From Verrucomicrobiaceae bacterium (GTDB lineage: Bacteria; Verrucomicrobiota; Verrucomicrobiia; Verrucomicrobiales; Verrucomicrobiaceae): DNA of 64,000 nucleotides. Shown here one piece after another: positions 45,199 through 52,485 of the stretch. The notes beneath the pieces were generated by a model. That model had not been told where the DNA came from and made no database searches. It saw only the letters and a list, made by a program, of their open reading frames with translations. The DNA lies in the NCBI GenBank assembly GCA_024232965.1, contig JACKQF010000003.1, forward strand, positions 372,001 through 436,000. The letters are read 5' to 3'. Each line of letters begins with the position of its first letter. Within the stretch, counting starts at the first letter, position 1. A program made the position numbers and the translations under genes.

Positions 45199-47391
45199 TT
45201 ACCCGACGGAGTATTGGACCATTTCTGCGCACAGGAGTTGACCGTTGTCGAAGCGGGCTTTGATGGACTTTACGAGGCAACGTTCGGCGAGTTCGGCTTC
45301 GACTGTATGTGGCATTCGGACAGTGTCTTGGGAGTCGCGATATAGGGAGCAACGCAGCTTGTTGGTTTTGGCAAAGGTGAATTGATACTCCGCCAATGAT
45401 GGCCCGATGAATGGGTCGAGGGTGTCGTGCAGCCAGCGCATGGGGCTCGATGCAAATGGCACGGTGCTGAAGTGATCGCTCCAAGTGACGCCCTCGGGTG
45501 GCTGTTGAATGCACGGAACACGACCGAGGATGAGTGCTAGCAGACAGGTAATGCTTTCGCCCGGTCCATCAAAGTCAGTGCAGAAAAATTCGCCGTCACG
45601 CAGGAAGGCTCGGAAGCCAGCGCGGTGGCGGCGGGAACTCACGCGATAACAACCGGTGTCGTCGAAATCCATGACAATGGCTTCTTCCTTTGTTGGTTGA
45701 CCTTCGCGTGTGATTCTCCAGCGATACTCCCCAGGCAACCAACCGGCGTGCAAGGCCTGTAGGTCCCGGTCGGGAGAAGCTGTTGAGATGATTTGTCCTT
45801 CGGCGGGTAGTCCGGCGGTGTGGTAGATCCAACCGGCATCGCCGCTTCGCTGCGTGAGGTATTGACCGAGACAGAAGGGGCGTGTCGCAGCCCCTGTGAC
45901 GAGGGATGTCTGGACATGCAGGTGGAGATGGGGAATCGGGGATCTGCCGGAGTTGCCGCACTTGCCGAGGAGGTCACCGCGTTGGACTCTTTGGCCGATG
46001 GTGACGAGGATCGACTCGTGACGCAGGTGAGCCAGCATGACCAAGGGGCCTGCGTCGCTCTGAATCAGCACAAAATTTCCCCAGTTTGTTTCGGGGTTGT
46101 TGCGGCCAGGTTCATTGTCTTGAACGCGATCAGTCGATCGAGCAATGGTGCCATCGCAGGGGGCAATCACGGGCGTGTCGAAGGTGGCGAAATCCTCCAG
46201 CGATTCTCCGCTGCCTGACCATGCGAGCCCGTTTTCGCGGGCCTCAAAATCCAGCGCGTGTCGCCATGCACCGCGGTGGGTGAGGGGACCATTGAAGCCC
46301 TGCGTAATGATGCGTTCTCCCTCAAAGGGCAAGCGCACCGCAGGGGTGGCTATGAAGGGGAAGCGTACGCCTTCCAGGCATCTCAATCGTGCACTTAGTT
46401 CGGGGCCGCTGGACGCATGGAGGTTAGGCAACAGGGCACCCGGTTGGCGGCGTTGTTTGAGTGCGTAGATCATGGCCAGAATGACCAAATTTGCAGGCAG
46501 TGCGCTTGCGGGGAGTTCGAAGTAACGAAGAGCCGTTGCGACTGCGATGGCGACGGGGGCACAGAGAAATGCTGCGACTGTGCCCAGCATGAGACTGGCC
46601 CGTGATGGTGTGTAGTAACCGATGGAAAGCGCCACGCCGCAGAGGAGGAAGTTGAAGCCGCACCATAAGACTGAGCTTGGTTCAAGGGAGAGGCCGAGCA
46701 TCTGCATGCCCGCAAACCCACCCGCGAATCCGCTCAGCGCAGCCAGCAGGGTTAACCGAGACTGAATGGCGACACCGATCATTGTGAGCGCGCCGGGGAG
46801 CGCCACCGGCATGAAGAGCATTGAACCGAAACCTTGGCAGATGGCTCTTAGCATCGGGGGTAGCATCGTCAGATCCACGAGGTCACTGCGTGCGGCTGTG
46901 GCCAATTGAAACGGTCCCATCAGTGCCCATGTCAGAAAGTAAAGCACATACGACACCGCAACCGCTGGGAAGCTATGCGCCCCCAGGCCGAGGATGTTGC
47001 CAAAAAAGGCGCCCATACCAACCGAGAGAAGCAGGGCTCCAAATGCAGCGGCGAACCAGAGGCCGATGAACATCCCTGTCGGGAAGGCGTAGCCGTGATG
47101 TAGCCAAGCTACCGTGTTGCAGGCCAGCATCGAATTGAAAAGCAAATGACCGGCCCGAAGTTGATCGTGATCAAATCCCAGCCACCACGCTAGTGCGCCG
47201 GCGAGGATGACTCCGCCTAGACCTGCGATGCCCATGTCTGGAACCAGCATCGTTACCGCGATGAACCACCAGCCCAGCCGTTCGCTATTGGAGAAGAAGA
47301 TCGCACTGTAAGCCCGAGGCACACCTTCCCGCAAAGCCATCGCCAGGGTGACGTGGTTGCCGGGGTGTTCAGGTGGAGGAAGCGAGAGCAT
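45199..47391 (-). CDS. Urea transporter fused to M23 peptidase
   Basis: A 730-residue fusion. Residues 1-310 are a urea-transporter-type membrane domain with about ten helices and the repeated pore-type pattern (LLFNSMLACNTVAWLHHGYA and VALPGALTMIGVAIQSRLTL). Residues 340-560 are an M23/LytM-type metallopeptidase domain. Likely zinc ligands are in RHALDFEARENGL and HLHLHVQTS; PCDGTIARS and GNFVLIQSDAGPLVMLAHLR match the LytM beta core. The last 170 residues are unassigned. It is the last gene of a five-gene operon, six bases after the PLP enzyme. The fusion is known in databases but not functionally described to my knowledge. Urea may not be the substrate. Confidence 0.82.
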   Translation of the reverse strand: MLSLPPPEHPGNHVTLAMALREGVPRAYSAIFFSNSERLGWWFIAVTMLVPDMGIAGLGGVILAGALAWWLGFDHDQLRAGHLLFNSMLACNTVAWLHHGYAFPTGMFIGLWFAAAFGALLLSVGMGAFFGNILGLGAHSFPAVAVSYVLYFLTWALMGPFQLATAARSDLVDLTMLPPMLRAICQGFGSMLFMPVALPGALTMIGVAIQSRLTLLAALSGFAGGFAGMQMLGLSLEPSSVLWCGFNFLLCGVALSIGYYTPSRASLMLGTVAAFLCAPVAIAVATALRYFELPASALPANLVILAMIYALKQRRQPGALLPNLHASSGPELSARLRCLEGVRFPFIATPAVRLPFEGERIITQGFNGPLTHRGAWRHALDFEARENGLAWSGSGESLEDFATFDTPVIAPCDGTIARSTDRVQDNEPGRNNPETNWGNFVLIQSDAGPLVMLAHLRHESILVTIGQRVQRGDLLGKCGNSGRSPIPHLHLHVQTSLVTGAATRPFCLGQYLTQRSGDAGWIYHTAGLPAEGQIISTASPDRDLQALHAGWLPGEYRWRITREGQPTKEEAIVMDFDDTGCYRVSSRRHRAGFRAFLRDGEFFCTDFDGPGESITCLLALILGRVPCIQQPPEGVTWSDHFSTVPFASSPMRWLHDTLDPFIGPSLAEYQFTFAKTNKLRCSLYRDSQDTVRMPHTVEAELAERCLVKSIKARFDNGQLLCAEMVQYSVG

Positions 47392-47397
47392 GTCGGG

Positions 47398-48894
47398 CTA
47401 GTTGGGCTTTGCCAGATGGGCTGGCATTTCTTCCATCTCTTGCACGTAGCGTAGATCTTCTTTTCGCCGAATGATTCGCGGGCATCCGGCTTCATCGATC
47501 ATCACGACCGCTGGGCGATATTGGATGAACTGCATGGCTTGTGTCACGTTGTAGGCACCCACGGGATGCATGACGATCTGATCGCCCGTTGTCAGACTTG
47601 GGAGCGGTGCTTCTTCGCGAACGACATCGATATTCATGCAGAGACATCCATACACTGTCGTCGCAGAGAGTGGGTCTGCGGTGGCCTTGGCCGGGAGGAT
47701 GGTGGGCTGATACCAGGTGGCGGTGTAAAGCAAGTGAACACCCGCATCGATGACGATGGCATTGTGGGTAAGGGCACCCCGCTGGGTGTGGATATTTTTG
47801 CCGTAGGCGGACAATGAGTGGGAAAGGCCCTTGCCGTGAGCGCTGCGCGATTGGGTTAAATCCTGACCGCCTTTGCCATAAGCGGCCATTGCTATGGGTA
47901 GCGTGGTCGCCCCCTGGATGGGGCGTGTCTTCACGGCTACTACCGTTGAGATCAGCCAACCGGCTTCGTCGATCAATGCCCGCCCTGTTTCGAGATACAG
48001 GCGCGGGAGCTTTTGCGATGTGGGCCACAGCGTTTGAATGGTGCTGCAGATCGCTTCTGCGTAGCTGTCGATGGAGGGTGTGACTTGGTCGGGTGGCAGA
48101 TACTGGCCGTGCAGTCTGGCCTTTGACGCGAAGCCGCCGCCGAGATTGAGATACTCGATGGGGCCAAGGTTCATCGCTTGGGCTGTGACCGCCAGTTCGA
48201 CAAGTCGAGATGCTGCGATGCGATACGCTACAGGATCGAGGATGAAGGTGCCAACGTGGCAATGCAGGCCACGCAGTCTTAGGCAATCAAGAGTGGTGAG
48301 GCGGCGCAGGATTTGTTCTGCTTCACCGTTGTCACCACTGAAGCCGAACTTGCTCCACACCTCGTGAGTGTGCGTGTTGATATGGATGCGTAGAGCAATG
48401 GGGACGACGATGCTGCGCTGTTTGGCGATGTCCGTCAGCGTCAATAATTCATCGAGGTTATCGACTTGAATCATCGCCTTCTCGTCAATGGCGCGCATAA
48501 GGCTCTCCCGTGATTTGTAGGGGCCATTAAAAATGATGTCGCGCCCGGGGATGCCGTTGTGACGCGCTTTTTCGTATTCGAAATCGGAGACAACCTCGGC
48601 AATGGCCCCTTCTTGATGGAAGGCATTGCAGATGGCGTTCAAGTAGTTTGTCTTGTAGCTCCACGCGAACTGAACATCTGGGTAGTGTCGTGCAAAGGCA
48701 CGATGTGCTTCGCGATACTTGCGACGCAGGGTGGCCTCCGAGAACACGAAGAGCGGGCTGCCGAATTCCTTGGCAAGACTTGCGACGCTGACGCCATCGA
48801 TCTGTGTGCATGCGTTGGTGTGACCGTGGCGAAAAGGATTGCCGCCGCCAGCATCGAGTCGGCGAATGGTGGGGGTGACGTAGGCGAGTTTCAC
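47398..48894 (-). CDS. PLP-dependent fold-III decarboxylase-type enzyme
   Basis: A 498-residue alanine-racemase/ODC-fold enzyme related to diaminopimelate and ornithine decarboxylases. The PLP lysine lies in FAWSYKTNYLNAI. The glycine-rich phosphate site is LNLGGGFASKARL, RLYLETGRALIDEAG replaces the usual EPGR loop, and YGCLCMNIDVV holds the catalytic cysteine. I chose GTG 48894 (MKLAYVTPTIRRL) because it begins 10 bases after the ATP-grasp stop; GTG 48930 would overlap it. An insert of about 45 residues (about 345-390) holds three A-(Y/H)-G-K units. Likely chemistry is decarboxylation or epimerisation of an amino-acid-type substrate made or activated by the ATP-grasp neighbour. Confidence 0.78.
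   Translation of the reverse strand: MKLAYVTPTIRRLDAGGGNPFRHGHTNACTQIDGVSVASLAKEFGSPLFVFSEATLRRKYREAHRAFARHYPDVQFAWSYKTNYLNAICNAFHQEGAIAEVVSDFEYEKARHNGIPGRDIIFNGPYKSRESLMRAIDEKAMIQVDNLDELLTLTDIAKQRSIVVPIALRIHINTHTHEVWSKFGFSGDNGEAEQILRRLTTLDCLRLRGLHCHVGTFILDPVAYRIAASRLVELAVTAQAMNLGPIEYLNLGGGFASKARLHGQYLPPDQVTPSIDSYAEAICSTIQTLWPTSQKLPRLYLETGRALIDEAGWLISTVVAVKTRPIQGATTLPIAMAAYGKGGQDLTQSRSAHGKGLSHSLSAYGKNIHTQRGALTHNAIVIDAGVHLLYTATWYQPTILPAKATADPLSATTVYGCLCMNIDVVREEAPLPSLTTGDQIVMHPVGAYNVTQAMQFIQYRPAVVMIDEAGCPRIIRRKEDLRYVQEMEEMPAHLAKPN
47794..47886. repeat. Three 18-base in-frame repeats inside the PLP enzyme gene
   Basis: Units lie at 47794-47811, 47827-47844 and 47869-47886, with starts 33 and 42 bases apart, both multiples of three. 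On the coding strand they read GCCGCTTATGGCAAAGGC, AGCGCTCACGGCAAGGGC and TCCGCCTACGGCAAAAAT. They encode AAYGKG, SAHGKG and SAYGKN within a low-complexity insert of the enzyme. Confidence 0.6.
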
Positions 48895-48904
48895 GAGGGT
48901 GGTT

Positions 48905-49954
48905 TTAATGGGGATGATCGAGCCACTCACCCGATCCTGACAGGGCGGCGAGTTGTTCCATGCGACCGAGGACTTCGACTTGATGACGGAGGAAAAACCA
49001 GCCGGGCTCAGGATCAGGCATGGGTGGTGGTGCTGTGCCAGTTGCAGCGAATGGCACGAGTGCTGCGGCGAAGTTTGTCCCGAACTGTGCCGGGAAATCT
49101 ACCCAGGCCGGAAAGCGAGGATTCATCTCAATGAGGGAGTGTTGCCCGGTGGTCTCGTCTTTGATGACTTCGATCTCGAAAGGTCCCTTCCATTTCAGCT
49201 CGCGAATCAGGCGTCGGCAAAGTTCTGTTAGGGCGGGGTCGTTGATGGTCGCGCCGCCTTGGCCTTTGCCTGCTTTGTTGACGATTGTTTTGCGGATGCA
49301 GCAGAGTCCGGTGATGCCCCCTTCACCATCGCCGATGCCCATCGCGTCGAATTCTGGGCCTGTGATGATTTCCTGCAGCAACACTGGCGCTCCCCATTGA
49401 GAGAGCAGCGACGCGGCTGTGTCGCGCAGGTTGTCGATGGAGTCGACTTGCTGTGCATCGTAGTAGGCTCCCTTCACCATTAGCGGTAAGCTCATGCCTG
49501 CGGCTTCGCTTTGGGCTTCGGCGACGGAGTAAACGGCTCGTGTCTTTGGTGTCGCAATATTGGCAGCATCGGCCAAATCGGCGAGTCGATGTTTCATGCG
49601 ACGCTGGAAAGCCACCTTGCTAGGTAGGCAGGTCCTGATCCCGCGTTCGTGGAGTTCGGTCTGCAAATTGACGATGAGATCGAGTTCGGCGTCGAGCGTT
49701 GGGATAAAGAGATCGAAGGGTGCGGCGGCACGGGCTTCATCGAGGCGACGCAGGAATGCCTCTGCCCCGACGGTGGGGTAGGGCATGGTGAAGACGGCGT
49801 CAGGGCCGCCAGTGACATAGATTCCGCTCTCGAGCGCATCGTAGGACAGCCCAACGATGAATGCTTGTGGATATGCAGCGCGGATCCCGGCGACGATACC
49901 TGCGCCAGGCTGGGGATTTTCTCCCCGACTCATTCCTGTTATGGCGACACGCAT
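48905..49954 (-). CDS. ATP-grasp enzyme, CarB/PylC-like
   Basis: A 349-residue ATP-grasp ligase. Residues 1-100 are a Rossmann-like pre-ATP-grasp domain (MRVAITGMSRGENPQPGAG). The ATP-grasp core shows the nucleotide lysine in SLPLMVKGAYYDAQQ, the LLQEIITGPEFDAMGIGDGE strand, KTIVNKAGKGQGGATIND and the metal site FEIEVIKD ... SLIEMNPRFPAWVDF. ATG 49954 is preferred to GTG 49981, which would overlap the PqqD gene. ATP-grasp enzymes join a carboxylate to an amine via an acyl-phosphate. The family near carbamoyl-phosphate synthase and PylC acts on amino acids. With the PLP enzyme and PqqD-like protein it forms the core of the operon. Substrate unknown. Confidence 0.82.
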   Translation of the reverse strand: MRVAITGMSRGENPQPGAGIVAGIRAAYPQAFIVGLSYDALESGIYVTGGPDAVFTMPYPTVGAEAFLRRLDEARAAAPFDLFIPTLDAELDLIVNLQTELHERGIRTCLPSKVAFQRRMKHRLADLADAANIATPKTRAVYSVAEAQSEAAGMSLPLMVKGAYYDAQQVDSIDNLRDTAASLLSQWGAPVLLQEIITGPEFDAMGIGDGEGGITGLCCIRKTIVNKAGKGQGGATINDPALTELCRRLIRELKWKGPFEIEVIKDETTGQHSLIEMNPRFPAWVDFPAQFGTNFAAALVPFAATGTAPPPMPDPEPGWFFLRHQVEVLGRMEQLAALSGSGEWLDHPH

Positions 49955-49961
49955 GAGGGGG

Positions 49962-50204
49962 TTAGCTCCAACCGAGTTCACGAGCGGTGCTCAAGAAGCT
50001 GTCGAGATCGCGCCGGGCCGTGTGTTCGTCCACCTCGTAGCTGTCCATCAGTCGGTCCAAAAGAACGGCCTCCTCCAGATCTCCGGCCTGCATCCAGCGC
50101 ACCAATTGCAGTGCGGTGGGGGAGAGTTGATAGCTTTCTCCATCCACGGCATCGAAGGCAAACCCTCGGTCGTTGAGGAGTAAATCGTCAAGCTTTGCAC
50201 TCAT
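49962..50204 (-). CDS. PqqD-like small protein
   Basis: An 80-residue protein of the PqqD/RRE fold. A beta-strand start (LNDRGFAFDAVDGESYQLSP) leads into helices (TALQLVRWMQAGDLEEAVLL) and a final helix DEHTARRDLDSFLSTARELG. These proteins bind the leader of a ribosomal peptide and present it to a modifying enzyme, or in related systems act as peptide chaperones. It sits between the TPR gene (six bases upstream) and the ATP-grasp gene (seven bases downstream of its stop). No radical-SAM enzyme and no obvious precursor peptide accompany it, so the peptide-binding role is inference. Confidence 0.75.
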   Translation of the reverse strand: MSAKLDDLLLNDRGFAFDAVDGESYQLSPTALQLVRWMQAGDLEEAVLLDRLMDSYEVDEHTARRDLDSFLSTARELGWS

Positions 50205-50210
50205 GGGGTT

Positions 50211-50864
50211 TCAGTGTGCGGACAGGTCGAGGCCTTCTTGTACGAAGGGGTAGCTGGGGTTCACCATTGCGATGGCTTGAAAGGCCTTCAGCGCTTCACG
50301 GCGATCTCCCAGATAGAAGCTGCACCAAGCGGCACCGCTCTGGGCATCGGTATCTTCGGGGTAGATGGCGAGCACCCGGGCGTAAAATCCGCGCGCCTTG
50401 CGATGATCACCGCGAGCCAGCAGCGCGCCGCCAGCTGCCATCAATGCTTTGTAGTTTGTGGGCTCGATCTTTAGCACTCGGTCAGCTGAGGACTGGATCT
50501 TTTCGGCATCGCCCATTGCCTGGGCGACGGTCAGAAGTCCAAGAAGGGGAGTGAGCGCAGTTGGTTGCGTCTTGGCGGCCTGGGCGTAATAGGCCGCAGC
50601 TTTGGGATAGTCCTGAGCAGAATAGTTCAACCAACCTGCACGCAGCACACCCAGGTAGTTGTCGCCGCTTGCAGCCATCCATGCGCCTGCTTGATTGAGG
50701 GCTTCGGCGAAGTCGCCAGATTGTTCCGCAGAGACGGATGCTGCCCAGCGTTCGGCAATTTTCCCCTTGTCGGAGTTGGCGGCCGTTGGGTTGTTGCCTG
50801 CGTTGAGCAGCATCGCGGCGTAGAGGCTGGCGATGATGGTTGCGGATTGGAGGGTCAGGTTCAT
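50211..50864 (-). CDS. Signal-bearing TPR protein
   Basis: This 217-residue protein has an N-terminal hydrophobic signal (TIIASLYAAMLLNAGNN). About four TPR-like repeats follow (about 45-210), such as GDFAEALNQAGAWMAASGDN, DYPKAAAYYAQAAKTQPTAL and GDHRKARGFYARVLAIYPED. It is the first gene of the PqqD/ATP-grasp/PLP/transporter operon, six bases upstream of the PqqD-like gene. An export signal places it outside the cytoplasm, unlike the enzymes after it, so it may act with the periplasmic M23 domain of the fusion protein at the end of the operon. Confidence 0.78.
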   Translation of the reverse strand: MNLTLQSATIIASLYAAMLLNAGNNPTAANSDKGKIAERWAASVSAEQSGDFAEALNQAGAWMAASGDNYLGVLRAGWLNYSAQDYPKAAAYYAQAAKTQPTALTPLLGLLTVAQAMGDAEKIQSSADRVLKIEPTNYKALMAAGGALLARGDHRKARGFYARVLAIYPEDTDAQSGAAWCSFYLGDRREALKAFQAIAMVNPSYPFVQEGLDLSAH

Positions 50865-51121
50865 GGCGGGGTTTGTTGAATTACCCTTGTGGTCATCCGT
50901 TAATCCTGTGTGACTTTTCGCCCCTAGATTTGTGAAGCGACTGTAAAGTTGGCTCTATAGATCTCAAAATTTCGCATGTTTGCCGAAATAGCCGCCTGGG
51001 TTGAGCCTGAAATTGCGAAAAAGGGAAGGGGATATGGCCTTTTGAGGGGCTGTGGGCGGAATTTGACAATTGCGCCCCTGGAAGCTTGCAAGGTGGGTTC
51101 GCCAGACTACTATCCCAGCCG
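50865..51121. other. Divergent promoter region of two operons
   Basis: This 257-base gap separates the minus-strand PqqD/ATP-grasp operon from the plus-strand ExbB operon. It contains a hairpin with arms ATTTCG (50969-50974) and CGAAAT (50984-50989) and a TTGACA hexamer at 51063-51068. I found no -10 at good spacing on either strand, so no promoter is called. No gene is seen. Confidence 0.35.
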
Positions 51122-51994
51122 ATGTTTCGCAGAATCCTTTTTGCCTCAGCACTCCTGGGTGTGGTCTTGATGTGGATGTCTGGTGGTGTTTGGGCTCAAT
51201 CGCCCCAACCTGCCGGAGCCGCACCCGTAGTCACTCCCGCCCCCCAGGTCACCTATCCTCCTGCCGTGGCGCCCGCTGCTGGACAGCCCAATCCGTTTGC
51301 GGATTCACTGACTTTGCAGGGATTTGTCAAAAGCACTGGCGTGATGGCTTACCCTTTGATCGCGTTGTCGATGGTGGCGTTCTTCCTCATCGTCCTTTAC
51401 ACCTTCACAATCCGGCAGGGCACGGTGGTCAGCGATTCGTTTATGAATTCTGCAGATTCCTCGATCCGCAAGCAAGATTATCTCGGTCTACTGGCCATCT
51501 GCAATCGGCGTAACGAGGCCATCGCGCGCATTACTGCCAAGACGCTGGACTTTGCCACGCGCAATCCGACCGCTAGCTTTGAGGAAGTGAAAGAGGTCAC
51601 CGAGGCAGAGGGAAATCGCCAGTCCAGCCTGATGCTGGCGCGCATCGCCTACCTGGGGGATGTGGGCGCGGTGGCACCGATGCTGGGTCTGCTGGGAACC
51701 ACTCTGGGGATGATCACGACCTTCCACGAAATCTCCAGCAAGGAGTTTGGCGGATCCAATCAGTTGGGCCTCGCCCAAGGGGTTTCCGAGGCGCTGCTCT
51801 GCACTGCATCGGGCCTGGTTATCGGGATTCCAGCCCTGATCTTCTATTCGATCTTTCGTGGTAAGGTAAATCGTCTGATTTCCGAAATGGAAGCCGCAAC
51901 GACCCACCTGATGGCGCTGTTAGCGGTGCAGTACAAACGTGCTGCACGTGCTGTCGGTGGTCGTCCAGGGGCACCCGACGGGCAGGCAATGTGA
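51122..51994 (+). CDS. MotA/TolQ/ExbB proton channel protein
   Basis: This 290-residue protein has a signal or first helix (ILFASALLGVVLMWMSGGVW), a Pro/Ala-rich linker and the ExbB fold. A membrane helix is at MAYPLIALSMVAFFLIVLYT (about 73-92), and the family core is YLGDVGAVAPMLGLLGTTLG (about 178-197) with LCTASGLVIGIPALIFYSIF. It forms proton-conducting oligomers with the ExbD-like protein encoded 43 bases downstream to power an outer-membrane or periplasmic process. ATG 51122 is chosen because it starts the signal; the frame extends 12 codons further upstream. The cargo of the complex is not shown by the sequence. Confidence 0.92.
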   Translation: MFRRILFASALLGVVLMWMSGGVWAQSPQPAGAAPVVTPAPQVTYPPAVAPAAGQPNPFADSLTLQGFVKSTGVMAYPLIALSMVAFFLIVLYTFTIRQGTVVSDSFMNSADSSIRKQDYLGLLAICNRRNEAIARITAKTLDFATRNPTASFEEVKEVTEAEGNRQSSLMLARIAYLGDVGAVAPMLGLLGTTLGMITTFHEISSKEFGGSNQLGLAQGVSEALLCTASGLVIGIPALIFYSIFRGKVNRLISEMEAATTHLMALLAVQYKRAARAVGGRPGAPDGQAM

Positions 51995-52037
51995 ACACTG
52001 CCGCTGAATTGAAGTCTCAATCTGCCGTCTCCAATCG

Positions 52038-52469
52038 ATGAATTTTCGCAAGCAACACTCCATTGAACCAACCCCGATGCAGTTGGCACCGCTGGTGGAT
52101 GTGCTCTTCCTGCTGGTGATCTTTTTCGCGGTGACCCAGCACTATGCTCGCCATGAAACGCTCATGGACGTTAGCGTTCCTGCGGCGGAGACTGGAGTGG
52201 ACAAACCTCCGCGGACGGTTGGCGAAATTATCGTGAACATCAAGGCAGACGGGGAGGTCGTCGTGAATGGGCAGACGCTGACGGAGGCTGAACTGCTGGT
52301 GAAACTGAAAAATATTGTGTCCGTTTACAAAGACCAGGCCGTGATCTTGCGGGGCGATGTCGCAGTGAAGTACGACAATGTGATGAAGGTCCTGGACACT
52401 TGCCAGAAAGCTGGAATCTGGAACATTGCCTTCGCGACCGTCAAGCCTGAGGACGCTCCACAGAAGTGA
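52038..52469 (+). CDS. ExbD/TolR biopolymer transport protein
   Basis: This 143-residue single-pass protein has a short cytoplasmic tail and the transmembrane helix LAPLVDVLFLLVIFFAV (about 16-32) with the proton-path Asp21. A periplasmic domain follows (VNIKADGEVVVNGQTLTEAE and VILRGDVAVKYDNVMKVLDT). It pairs with the ExbB-like protein upstream and precedes the TPR protein by 16 bases. This is the canonical ExbD layout, in contrast with the two long coiled-coil versions at 1-2358. No TonB or TolA is encoded here. Confidence 0.93.
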   Translation: MNFRKQHSIEPTPMQLAPLVDVLFLLVIFFAVTQHYARHETLMDVSVPAAETGVDKPPRTVGEIIVNIKADGEVVVNGQTLTEAELLVKLKNIVSVYKDQAVILRGDVAVKYDNVMKVLDTCQKAGIWNIAFATVKPEDAPQK

Positions 52470-52485
52470 TTTTTTGAATAGACAC

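Noticed and set aside
45199..50864. A pyrroloquinoline quinone cluster, because of the PqqD-like gene
   Set aside because: There is no PqqA precursor, PqqC or radical-SAM PqqE, and the other genes do not fit that pathway.
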